Numbered from the stretch's first letter, positions 43,912 through 52,238 are shown. The stretch: 64,000 bases of DNA from Lacinutrix sp. WUR7 (GCF_016864015.1 NZ_CP045067.1:3172001-3236000); one strand, 5' to 3'. Numbers and translations: made by a program. Notes: a model not told the origin generated them from the letters alone.

Positions 43912-46446
43912 ATGAACATTAAAAACTTACAAATAGGCTGGTTGTTTAAAATGGCATGGCGTGATGCTAAGGCTAGCAAAGTCCGTCTACTGTTATTTAT
44001 GGCATCTATTATTTTAGGGATAGCGGCTGTGGTTTCTATACAGTTATTTAGCACCAATTTAAAGGATAATATTCAGAGTCAATCTAAAACCTTGATGGGT
44101 GCCGATTATATTATCGATACCAGACAAATACCCACCGAAAGAGCGCAAGCCATCATTGATTCCTTACAACCGGGAGCTTCAGAAGTGAACTTTGTTTCTA
44201 TGGTTGCATTTCCAAAAAATGGCGGTACCAAATTAGTCAAAGTGCAAGGGATGGAAGGCGATTTCCCCTTTTACGGAAATATAAATACAGAACCAGCTGC
44301 TGCTGCAAGTAATTATCAAGAATCTGGTGGCGCATTAGTAGATGCTACTTTATTGTTGCAATACAACATACAACCAGGCGATTCTATTAAAATAGGGCAA
44401 ATTACACTACCTATTGCAGGTGCTTTAAAATCCATGCCTGGAAATTCTGCGGTTTCGAGCTCTGTAGCACCTCCAGTAGTTATTCCATACCGTTTTATTG
44501 CAGCTACCGAATTGCTTCAGTTTGGAAGTAGAAAAGAATATCAATACTTCTATAAAGTTTCCGATACGGTAAATTTAAAACATCTAGAAGATAAAATAGG
44601 GCCAATACTCGATGTAGAAAGTGCCGATTTAAATACGCATACTAGTACCACACGACGTTTAGGTAAACGTTATGATAATGTGGGTAAATTTTTGAATTTG
44701 GCGGCATTTATTGCATTACTACTCGGTTGTATTGGTATTGCTAGTTCCGTACATATTTATATTAAAGAGAAATTAAAACCCATAGCCATTTTAAAATGTA
44801 TGGGTGCATCTAGACTGCAAAGTTTTCTCATTTTCCTGATTCAAATTGCAGGTATTGGAATCATTGGTGGTATTATAGGATCGTTACTAGGTATTGGATT
44901 ACAAGCTGTATTTCCATATCTATTAAAAGACTTTTTACCTTTTGCCTTGGAAATTAAAATCACCGCACAACCCATTTTAATTGGTGTGCTTTTAGGATTG
45001 TTTATGTCCGTTTTATTTGCGCTATTACCATTACTTCGTACTTGGTATGTTTCCCCACTAGACGTGTTACGTGTGGATGAAAATGGATCTCAAGAACCAA
45101 AAAAGGTACGATTTCTGGTATATGGAATCCTTTTAGTATTTCTGTTTTTATTTTCCTTTTGGTTGATTAAAGATGCGCTGTATGCATTGGTTTTTATTAT
45201 AGCTACGGTTTTTACTTTTACTATGTTGGCAGCAGTGGCTTTAGGTTTTATAAAAACCATAAAACGATTTTTTCCAAAACACTGGAGTTTTACCATGCGC
45301 CAAAGTTTACTCAACCTTTTTAGACCAAATAACCAAACCGTTGTTTTGGTTGTAGCCATTGGTTTAGGGACATTTTTAATCAGCACTTTATATTTTACAA
45401 AAGACATTCTAATAGCAAAAACAGAAGTTGGTCAGACGGAGCAAAATGCCAATATTATCATCTTAGACGTGCAACCAGAACAGCGAGATGCCGTTTCAAA
45501 AAGTATTACTTCTAAAAACTTAAGGGTACTTAGTAACATTCCTTTGGTTACCATGCGTATGCAAAGCATTAAGGGGAAATTAGTGAATACCCTGCGTCAA
45601 GATAGCACAAGACAAATAAAAGGTTGGATTTTAAATCATGAGTTTAGAACCACCTATCGGGATTCGTTGATAGCATCTGAAGAATTGCTAGAAGGCGAAT
45701 GGCGTGCCAACTTGAAACCAGAAGAACCGGTTGTGATTTCCATTTCCGATAATTTAGCCTTTGATGCCAATTTAACCGTTGGTGATCCTGTGGTTTTTAA
45801 CGTGCAAGGAGTTTTGATGGAAACCACTGTAGGCAGTATTCGTAAAGTTGATTGGTCGCAAATACAGCTTAATTTCTCCATTGTATTTCCCGCAGGTGTT
45901 TTAGAACAAGCACCACAGTTTAACGTGCTTACTACTTTTGTACCAGATGATGCCAGTTCTGCCGCATTACAGCGAGATTTAGTGGCGAAGTTCCCAAATG
46001 TTTCTATAATTGATTTACGACAAATATTTACTGTTGTAGATAATATATTAGACAAGGTATCTTGGGTAATTAATTTTATGGCATTTTTTAGTATTTTCAC
46101 TGGTATTATTGTGTTGATTGGCTCGGTACGAACTAGTAAATACCAACGTATTAAAGAGAGTGTTTTGTTGCGAACATTAGGTGCTAAAAACAAACAAATC
46201 TTACAAATTTCGGCCTTCGAATATCTCTTTTTAGGACTTCTAGGAAGTTTGGTTGGCTTGCTATTGGCATTGGTTAGTAGCCTGTGTTTGGCGCTATTTG
46301 TTTTTAAAGAACCTTTTGTACCATCACCAATTCCATTTTTAATCTTTTTACCTAGTATTACCCTACTGGTTTTGGGGATAGGATTGAGCAATATTCAAAC
46401 GGTATTACGAAGCTCTCCATTAGAGGTTTTACGTAGGGAAAGTTAA
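43912..46446 (+). CDS. ybbP: YbbP-like ABC transporter permease
   Basis: The protein has 844 aa, with ten predicted TM helices: TM1 near residues 28-46 (LLFMASIILGIAAVVSIQLF), a first FtsX domain (about 265-390), a middle block, and a second FtsX domain at the C-terminus (GIIVLIGSVRTSKYQRIKES, VLLRTLGAKNKQILQISAFE). MacB-like periplasmic domains separate the halves. The double-FtsX layout and length match YbbP. The start lies 5 bp after ybbA. Confidence 0.85.
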   Translation: MNIKNLQIGWLFKMAWRDAKASKVRLLLFMASIILGIAAVVSIQLFSTNLKDNIQSQSKTLMGADYIIDTRQIPTERAQAIIDSLQPGASEVNFVSMVAFPKNGGTKLVKVQGMEGDFPFYGNINTEPAAAASNYQESGGALVDATLLLQYNIQPGDSIKIGQITLPIAGALKSMPGNSAVSSSVAPPVVIPYRFIAATELLQFGSRKEYQYFYKVSDTVNLKHLEDKIGPILDVESADLNTHTSTTRRLGKRYDNVGKFLNLAAFIALLLGCIGIASSVHIYIKEKLKPIAILKCMGASRLQSFLIFLIQIAGIGIIGGIIGSLLGIGLQAVFPYLLKDFLPFALEIKITAQPILIGVLLGLFMSVLFALLPLLRTWYVSPLDVLRVDENGSQEPKKVRFLVYGILLVFLFLFSFWLIKDALYALVFIIATVFTFTMLAAVALGFIKTIKRFFPKHWSFTMRQSLLNLFRPNNQTVVLVVAIGLGTFLISTLYFTKDILIAKTEVGQTEQNANIIILDVQPEQRDAVSKSITSKNLRVLSNIPLVTMRMQSIKGKLVNTLRQDSTRQIKGWILNHEFRTTYRDSLIASEELLEGEWRANLKPEEPVVISISDNLAFDANLTVGDPVVFNVQGVLMETTVGSIRKVDWSQIQLNFSIVFPAGVLEQAPQFNVLTTFVPDDASSAALQRDLVAKFPNVSIIDLRQIFTVVDNILDKVSWVINFMAFFSIFTGIIVLIGSVRTSKYQRIKESVLLRTLGAKNKQILQISAFEYLFLGLLGSLVGLLLALVSSLCLALFVFKEPFVPSPIPFLIFLPSITLLVLGIGLSNIQTVLRSSPLEVLRRES

Positions 46447-46606
46447 ATTTTGAGTGGTTTTAAAATAGGATTGCTAAAGGAGTAGTAAATGTGCACAAAG
46501 GGGATTATTCTAGCTAATTTTCAGTTGATTACGGATTCCCGTAAAATGTTTTCTGTAATGTTCATTATTTTTGAATACATTATAAATCCTTAAAATTCAA
46601 TACAAT

Positions 46607-46744
46607 ATGAAAATTGAAGCAATTAAGCCTGGACCTAAGCCTAAAAAGAAAGATGGTAGTCTTGATAAAAGAAGAAGAGACAACAAGAATACACCAGGAA
46701 ACAAACCTTCGTTAAAACCAAGTAAATCTACTAAAAATGAATGA
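46607..46744 (+). CDS. Small basic Lys/Pro-rich protein, 45 aa
   Basis: ATG 46607 to TGA 46744 encodes MKIEAIKPGPKPKKKDGSLD and a tail rich in Lys, Arg, Asn and Pro (RRRDNKNTPGNKPSLKP). It has no hydrophobic segment, so it is a soluble, highly basic peptide that could bind nucleic acid. Phase and composition look non-random, but there is no homology support. It lies 290 bp before the cassette and might belong to either the host or the island. Confidence 0.45.
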   Translation: MKIEAIKPGPKPKKKDGSLDKRRRDNKNTPGNKPSLKPSKSTKNE

Positions 46745-46772
46745 TTGATTTTTATTAATAAAAAACAATATT

Positions 46773-46842
46773 GAATGTTAATGGAACAAGCTTTTTAGGA
46801 AAGGACGCAAAAGAGTATTGGAATGGGTTTGGAATGACTTTA
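46773..46842 (+). repeat. Partial copy of the dispersed repeat (3' tail only)
   Basis: The sequence contains AATGTTAATGGAACA, a T-rich step, GGACG, then GTATTGGAATG and TTTGGAATG. It aligns through its length with the tail of the copy at 62844-62921 (AATGTTAATGGAACACTCTT, GTAGTGGAATGTG, TGGAATGGAC). Only the last about 70 bp are present here. Confidence 0.55.
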
Positions 46843-46948
46843 AATTAACTAATATTTATGCATTTACGGTTTTCCTCAAAACTATTCCTACAGAATTTAC
46901 TATATTTAAACTCTCCCTATAAAAGTAATTAGTAGTAAAAGTAAATTG

Positions 46949-46975
46949 ATTCATAGAATAATTGGTTCTATGAAT
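46949..46975. repeat. Perfect 10-bp inverted repeat ahead of the cassette
   Basis: ATTCATAGAA (46949-46958) pairs exactly with TTCTATGAAT (46966-46975) across a 7-nt loop. It ends 57 bp before the first cassette gene. There is no clear T-tract, so an operator or attenuator is more likely than a terminator. Confidence 0.6.
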
Positions 46976-47032
46976 GATTTTACTGGTAAATAAATTATTT
47001 AATATTTTCAATAAATAAAAAATCAGATAATT

Positions 47033-47407
47033 ATGGGTAGTAGTGGTTCAGGAAATTTTTCAGATTATTCAGGTAATAAACCATCAGGAGGAAGTGGTAA
47101 ATCTGGAGGAGCAAGTGATGAAAATAAATGCGAAAAGGCTTTTACAGCTATGTTAGAAGAAATAGATAGGTCTTCTTATTATATTAAAACAAAGGATGTC
47201 CCAAAAGTGGGAGAGGAAATCAACATCTCTTTTGATAAAAGGCCGATAGCTATTTCTAAAGAAGGCTTAATAATTGGATATCTCCCAACAAAATTTAATT
47301 ATATAAAAATGTGTCTAGATGATGGATATACTTATATAGGACGAGTTGCTAGTTCTTCTAGTGGTTTGGTAGCAGCTGTGAGTATTGATGTTATACCTAG
47401 TTATTAA
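47033..47407 (+). CDS. Gly/Ser-rich N-terminus protein, first gene of the QueC cassette
   Basis: The protein has 124 aa. It begins MGSSGSGNFSDYSGNKPSGG, a flexible Gly/Ser tail with Gly at position 2, so Met removal would leave an N-terminal Gly. After the tail (about residue 28) comes a compact beta-rich domain: KCEKAFTAMLEEIDRSSYYI, VGEEINISFDKRPIAIS, EGLIIGYLPTKFNYIKMCLD and YTYIGRVASSSSGLVAAVSI. There is no signal peptide. Its stop overlaps the next ATG by one base (TAATG). The tail is reminiscent of the N-terminus of Qat-type substrate proteins, and I infer it may be a modification target of the QueC-like enzyme downstream. The family is not otherwise recognised. Confidence 0.65.
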   Translation: MGSSGSGNFSDYSGNKPSGGSGKSGGASDENKCEKAFTAMLEEIDRSSYYIKTKDVPKVGEEINISFDKRPIAISKEGLIIGYLPTKFNYIKMCLDDGYTYIGRVASSSSGLVAAVSIDVIPSY

Positions 47408-48720
47408 TGAAACATGAAATTTGTATTCTCGGAGATATTGTTACCGACATAACTTTACCTCAAAATGGAAATGACATCAAAATACGTTTGGGAGGAATAA
47501 CTCATTCCGCAAGAGGTTTATGGGCAATTAACGTTAACTATGACACCTGCTTTATTGCACCATCATACTTGTCTAAAGAAATTAATAAATTTTATAATCA
47601 TCACAATGCAAACGAAATTCATCAACTAGGTATTGTTAACGGAGCTCCATATATATTTTTAATTGGTAGTGTTAAAGAAACTGGAAATCAGTTATACGAT
47701 TTCATACTAAGAGACCAAATAGAGATAGAGTATAATGATAAGAATTTAAAAAAAATCAACGGATATAATGAATTATTAATAACCTCTGGAAATTTTAATC
47801 TGAATTTAATTTTAAAAGAAATAAATGAAAAAAGTAACGTTCATATTGATTTAAGTAATAATATTTCTGAATTTTCACAATTGGACGGATATTACTATAA
47901 AACTATATTTCTATCAACATCTTCAAATTTATTTCTTGATTATTATAAAGATTCATTTAAAGAATTTTATGATTTATTTAAAAAAAGATGCAGTGTTTTA
48001 GTACTTAAAGAAAACAGAGGTGGATCAAGAATTTATGATTTTGAGAATAAAAAAGAGTATCAAATACCATCAATTACTCAGCCAATAGTGCATTCAGTTG
48101 GTGTAGGTGATGTGTACAATGCTTGCTATGTGTCCTACTATCAGAAGTGCGGTATTGAAAAAGCTGCTTTTTTATCTTCCTGGATTGCTTGTGAATATGC
48201 TTCAACAACTTTTCCTGATGATTTTAAGAAAAATGTATCGAGAGTTTTAAATACCAAAATAGAAGATATAATTTCTATGGGAGGATGTGTTTTACCTTGG
48301 GAGAAAAGACAATTATATCCCATTTATATTGCTGCTCCTGATTTTGATTATTTAGATACAACACAAATCGACACTCTTGTTGAATCATTGCAATATCATA
48401 ATTTTCATCCTAGAAGACCTATAAAAGAGAATGGGCAGTTATCAAAGGAAAATACAAAGGAGGATAGAATTAAAACTTATACAAATGACATTGAATTAAT
48501 TAAAAAGTGTAAACTATTAATAGTTGTTTATATTAATGATGATCCAGGTACTATGATTGAATTAGGATATGCTAAAGCTTTAGGTATACCATGTTTGGTT
48601 TTTGATCCTTATAACAAAGCTTATAATTGTATGTTAACTGAAATGCCTCACACTGTTTCATCAGATTTAGATGTTATTATGTCTGAAGTTTTTAACGAAT
48701 TATCAAAATTAAATGAATAA
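47407..48720 (+). CDS. PfkB kinase fused to a nucleoside 2-deoxyribosyltransferase
   Basis: The protein has 437 aa. Residues 1-285 have a ribokinase/PfkB fold: ILGDIVTDITLP, LGGITHSARGLWAI (substrate lid), NRGGSRIYD, and the anion-hole/catalytic motif VHSVGVGDVYNACYVSYYQ, with Asp in GVGD. Residues about 300-430 form an NDT-like domain: YPIYIAAPDFDYLDTTQIDT, KCKLLIVVYI and DDPGTMIELGYAKALGIPCL, where Glu in IELGYA matches the NDT nucleophile. NDT enzymes cleave or transfer the base of 2-deoxynucleosides. It overlaps the gene before by 1 bp and the QueC-like gene by 8 bp. The fusion is unusual. Confidence 0.78.
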   Translation: MKHEICILGDIVTDITLPQNGNDIKIRLGGITHSARGLWAINVNYDTCFIAPSYLSKEINKFYNHHNANEIHQLGIVNGAPYIFLIGSVKETGNQLYDFILRDQIEIEYNDKNLKKINGYNELLITSGNFNLNLILKEINEKSNVHIDLSNNISEFSQLDGYYYKTIFLSTSSNLFLDYYKDSFKEFYDLFKKRCSVLVLKENRGGSRIYDFENKKEYQIPSITQPIVHSVGVGDVYNACYVSYYQKCGIEKAAFLSSWIACEYASTTFPDDFKKNVSRVLNTKIEDIISMGGCVLPWEKRQLYPIYIAAPDFDYLDTTQIDTLVESLQYHNFHPRRPIKENGQLSKENTKEDRIKTYTNDIELIKKCKLLIVVYINDDPGTMIELGYAKALGIPCLVFDPYNKAYNCMLTEMPHTVSSDLDVIMSEVFNELSKLNE

Positions 48721-49330
48721 AAAAGTGATTTTACTTGCCTCAGGTGGATTAGATTCTACAACTATGGCATATTGGTTATTAGATAAAGGTATAGACTTTA
48801 TTCCATTATTTATAAAATATGGTCAGCATTGTGTTGATACAGAACTTGAAACTCTAAAAAGTGTCTTACCAAAAACACATATTGATAGAATTGAAATCAT
48901 AGACATTAGTAGTGTTTATAAATATTCTAAAAGCAAATTTATAAATGAAGCAAACTTATGGGAAGAAGAAATTACCGCGGATGATTTATATATTCCATAT
49001 AGAAACATATTAATTCTTACATTAGCGGCATCTTTTGCTCAATCTTTAAAAATAAATGAAGTTTATTCAGCTTTTATAAATAGTAATCACGCCAAAGAAA
49101 TAGATTGCTCTAAAGAATTTTTTTCTAGAATGGAAATGATGTTAGGAGAATATGGAGCGATAAAAATTAAAATGCCTTTTTTAGAGATGACAAAATTTGA
49201 AGTGGCACAAATAGGAATAAAAGTCAAGGCACCAATAGGAAAAACATTTTCTTGTCAAGCCTCTTCAGATATACCTTGTGGAGCTTGTCCAAATTGTGTT
49301 GATAGATTAGAAGCATTAAATAATTTATAA
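48713..49330 (+). CDS. Short QueC-like enzyme of the cassette
   Basis: The protein has 205 aa, a little shorter than housekeeping QueC (about 220-230). The PP-loop is LASGGLDSTT (residues 8-17), followed by FIKYGQ, YIPYRNILILTLAASFAQ, DCSKEFFSRM and the zinc quartet FSCQASSDIPCGACPNCVDR near the end, so ATP-binding and Zn sites are complete. QueC converts 7-carboxy-7-deazaguanine to preQ0. QueC-like homologues occur in Qat and type IV CBASS defence systems. The ATGAATAA overlap with the upstream gene shows tight coupling. It is placed as a cassette component, not a queuosine gene, since no other que genes are present. Confidence 0.85.
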   Translation: MNKKVILLASGGLDSTTMAYWLLDKGIDFIPLFIKYGQHCVDTELETLKSVLPKTHIDRIEIIDISSVYKYSKSKFINEANLWEEEITADDLYIPYRNILILTLAASFAQSLKINEVYSAFINSNHAKEIDCSKEFFSRMEMMLGEYGAIKIKMPFLEMTKFEVAQIGIKVKAPIGKTFSCQASSDIPCGACPNCVDRLEALNNL

Positions 49331-49343
49331 AAACATTAATACT

Positions 49344-50003
49344 TTGCAAATAGTAGTAGAATCAGCGAGGAGTTTAGTTGAATATATAAAATCTTTAGAT
49401 GAATTATCTTTAAATCATCATAGAAGAAATTCCGGATATACTCATATTGGAGCATTATTTACGGATATTATTTTACAAGCAGGATTAAATTACAAAAATG
49501 TTGTTAGGCCTCGCGTTGAAAAGATGATGTCAGATTTTCCTGAAGCAGATAATCTTGACAATTTAAAAATAATAATTGAAAAATATAGTCTTGAAAATAT
49601 TTTAAGTTGGAAGCATCCTGTTAAACTTGAAAGATTTAATGATTTAATAAAATTTTGTTCAGATAGAAATATTAATAACTGTGATGATCTTACAGTTTTT
49701 TTAAGGCATAAAGATAATAGAATTCTGTTTTTATCTGTAAAGGGTTTAGGTCCAAAAACACTAGATTACACAATGAAGTTATTAGATTTTGATACTATAG
49801 CTGTGGATAGGCACATAATTGGCTTTATGGAATCAGCAGGTTTAAATCATATAAATTATAATTACACAAAAAAAACAGTAGAGTTTGCTGCTGATTTATT
49901 AAATGTTTCTAGATCGTCACTTGACGAAACTATTTGGTATTATATGTCGTCGTCTAAAAACATTAACCCAGTTAAAACAAATCAGCTTAAAATGCAGTTT
50001 TGA
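49344..50003 (+). CDS. HhH-GPD glycosylase-like protein (OGG-like), last cassette gene
   Basis: The protein has 219 aa, read from TTG 49344, 13 bp after the QueC-like stop. The first in-frame ATG is only at residue 62, inside conserved-looking sequence (DELSLNHHRRNSGYTHIG), so a non-ATG start is likely. The core is FLSVKGLGPKTLDYTMKLLD followed by TIAVDRHIIGFME: the helix-hairpin-helix with Lys, and the catalytic Asp in VDRH, of the HhH-GPD DNA glycosylase superfamily. Type IV CBASS carries an OGG-like member of this class. It may remove or sense a modified base. A possible RBS is not obvious. Confidence 0.72.
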   Translation: MQIVVESARSLVEYIKSLDELSLNHHRRNSGYTHIGALFTDIILQAGLNYKNVVRPRVEKMMSDFPEADNLDNLKIIIEKYSLENILSWKHPVKLERFNDLIKFCSDRNINNCDDLTVFLRHKDNRILFLSVKGLGPKTLDYTMKLLDFDTIAVDRHIIGFMESAGLNHINYNYTKKTVEFAADLLNVSRSSLDETIWYYMSSSKNINPVKTNQLKMQF

Positions 50004-50330
50004 TGCTCATTTTTGCCCTCATTAATTTTGGATAAAAAAATAGTAGGAATGAGCGTTGATATTTTGTGGCTATACAAATGTAATTATTCTGCAGATGATT
50101 GTACTTGGATACAACACTTTACTGAAATGATGTCTCCAATTCTATTTAGCTAAAAATGTATACTTTACACAAGTTCTACAATACTCCTATAGCTTCTCAT
50201 AACAAAATTACGCATATCAAATCCATCCTAACGCTTATGGCTTAAAACCTTACAAAAAAAGATTTCCTATTTTTTACTGTGTTTCATAAAACTACTTTGG
50301 CTTTAAATAAACTTTTAAAACCTATTTCTT
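50004..50330. other. Region right of the QueC cassette
   Basis: No gene is convincing. A short similarity block to 60209-60244 lies at 50094-50131, and a 7-bp inverted repeat (GCTCATT/AATGAGC, 50005-50055) may form a weak terminator. The segment is AT-rich up to the next gene. Confidence 0.45.
50094..50131 (+). repeat. Short copy of a box found upstream of the 60.3-kb repeat
   Basis: The sequence GATGATTGTAC, then GGATACAACA and a TTTACT/AAATGAT end, aligns with 60209-60244 over about 36 positions with three mismatches and two single-base gaps. It sits 91 bp after the cassette's last stop codon. Confidence 0.5.
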
Positions 50331-52181
50331 ATGAAAAACTCACTACTTATTTTAATGGCTCTATTTATGTCTATAATAGGGTATTCGCAATCGTTTACAG
50401 ATGGTTTTATTGCATATACGGTAACGTCTACAACAAATAATACGGTTAAAACTATAGCTTATAGTGCTGCCGGAGGAGTTAACCTTACTATTCCTGCAAC
50501 AGCTACAGACACTTCGGTAAATCCGCCAATAACATATGCTGTTACAAGAATTGGTATTGGATCTTTTAATCAAGTGAACAACTTAGAGACTGTTAGTATT
50601 CCTACTAGCGTTACTGTTATTGAAGCTGCAACTTTTAGTGGCAACACAAATTTAATAAGCGCACCATTACATAACGGAATAACAAGTATTGGCGCGAATG
50701 CTTTTTTTAATTGTGGTTTAACGAGTGTAAATATACCAACAGGTATGACTATTATTGAAGGAGGTAGTTTCTCGAATAATAATATAAATACGCTTACTAT
50801 TCCAAGTACTATTACAAGTATTGAAGATACTGCTTTTCAAAATAATCAATTAACAAGTGTTGCTATACCTGATAGTGTAACTAGTATTGGTTCTGAAGCT
50901 TTTCGAAATAATCAATTAACAAGTGCTATTATACCTAATAGTGTAATAAGTATTGGCTTTGCAGCTTTTTTTAGTAATCCATTAACTTGTGTTGTTTCTG
51001 AAGCGACAACACCTCCTACAATAATTACTAATACTAGTCTTACTGCTGGTATTTTGGACACTTTTGCCGCAAACCGTAGCAATATCCATTTATCGATACC
51101 ATCTGGCACAGCAAGTGCATACGCAACTGCACAATGGACAGGCTTCAATAGTGTTTCAGAAGGACTTGCAGGTACTTTTGTAGTAGATAATATAACCTAT
51201 CAAATTAATGCTAGTCCAAATAATGAGGTAACTGTTACCGATTATAACACGGCAGGAGGAACTGTTGTTAATATACCAGCAACTGTTAGTAGTGGTTGCA
51301 CGGATTTTAGTGTTACGGATATTGGTCTTTCTGCTTTTGTTGCCAACCAATTAACTAGTGTTACTATACCTAGTAGCGTCATTAATATAGGCACTGCTGC
51401 TTTTGCTCAGAATCAACTAGTCACTGTTGTTATTCCTGATAGTGTTTTGACTATAGGTTGGAATGCTTTTACACAAAATTATGCGTTAACAAATTTGGAT
51501 TTAGGAAATGGTGTGGAGACTATTGGTGTTAATGCTTTTTCTGATAATTTTATAGTTAGTATTACTATACCTGATAGTGTTTTGACTATTGCAGAGAATG
51601 CTTTCGGAAATAGCTTTGCATTGAGTAATTTAGTTATAGGAAATAGTGTTGTAAGTATTGGAGATAATGCTTTTACTTCTAATTCATCTACTTTTACTAG
51701 TGTTACCATACCAAGTAGTGTTACTACTATTGGAGAATATGCTTTTGCTATAGCTGCATTAACAGATGTTTTTTCTGAAAGCACGACGCCTCCAACTATA
51801 ACTACTGGCGGTAATGATACTTTTGGTGCTGCTAGTTATCGTGCTAATATTCATTTACACATACCAGCTGGCACTATGGGAGCATACGTTACCGATGCTG
51901 GTGCTTTATGGACTGGTTTTATGTCGGTAACAGAAGATGCATTAAGTATCTCTGATTTTGAGTTAGCTAACGAGGTAAAAGTTGTTAATACTTTGAATGC
52001 ATTAAAGATAATCTCTACAGGTGTAGCCAGATTAGAAAACTATACCATTTACAGTATTACAGGTGCTAAAGTAAAAAAAGGCACAAATAATACTATAGCA
52101 ATAGATGCGCTGTCTAGTGGGATTTATATTTTAGAACTTAATTTTGATACAGGGAAACTTACTAAAAAGTTTGCAAAGTAA
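50331..52181 (+). CDS. T9SS-sorted leucine-rich-repeat (BspA-type) surface protein
   Basis: The protein has 616 aa. The signal peptide (residues 1-19) ends in IGYSQ. Tandem BspA/LRR_5 repeats of about 23 aa run from about residue 60 to 530, e.g. LTSVAIPDSVTSIGSEAFRN and VSITIPDSVLTIAENAFGNS. The C-terminal about 75 residues (ISDFELANEVKVVNTLNALK, SGIYILELNFDTGKLTKKFA) are a type A T9SS sorting domain, so the protein is exported by the Por system and attached to the cell surface. It is probably adhesive. A terminator at 52239-52272 follows. Confidence 0.82.
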   Translation: MKNSLLILMALFMSIIGYSQSFTDGFIAYTVTSTTNNTVKTIAYSAAGGVNLTIPATATDTSVNPPITYAVTRIGIGSFNQVNNLETVSIPTSVTVIEAATFSGNTNLISAPLHNGITSIGANAFFNCGLTSVNIPTGMTIIEGGSFSNNNINTLTIPSTITSIEDTAFQNNQLTSVAIPDSVTSIGSEAFRNNQLTSAIIPNSVISIGFAAFFSNPLTCVVSEATTPPTIITNTSLTAGILDTFAANRSNIHLSIPSGTASAYATAQWTGFNSVSEGLAGTFVVDNITYQINASPNNEVTVTDYNTAGGTVVNIPATVSSGCTDFSVTDIGLSAFVANQLTSVTIPSSVINIGTAAFAQNQLVTVVIPDSVLTIGWNAFTQNYALTNLDLGNGVETIGVNAFSDNFIVSITIPDSVLTIAENAFGNSFALSNLVIGNSVVSIGDNAFTSNSSTFTSVTIPSSVTTIGEYAFAIAALTDVFSESTTPPTITTGGNDTFGAASYRANIHLHIPAGTMGAYVTDAGALWTGFMSVTEDALSISDFELANEVKVVNTLNALKIISTGVARLENYTIYSITGAKVKKGTNNTIAIDALSSGIYILELNFDTGKLTKKFAK

Positions 52182-52238
52182 ATTACTTATTATGCTATTA
52201 ATCATTTTATTAGCTACTTTGGTTTCCCTTATTTTAGT

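Larger units (their letters stand above)
46447..47032. other. Region left of the QueC cassette
   Basis: A 585-bp stretch between ybbP and the cassette. It contains a small basic ORF (46607-46744), a fragment of the dispersed repeat (46773-46842) and a perfect inverted repeat (46949-46975). The DNA becomes strongly AT-rich from about 46740. Confidence 0.6.

Noticed and set aside
47033-50003. Annotating the cassette as type IV CBASS or Qat
   Set aside because: No CD-NTase, TGT-like, Qat ATPase or TatD gene is present, so only the QueC-like and OGG-like parts are shared with those systems.
50400-51850. Regular spaced repeats that could be taken for a CRISPR array
   Set aside because: They are the coding repeats of a BspA-type LRR protein in an uninterrupted frame; units vary and encode protein.
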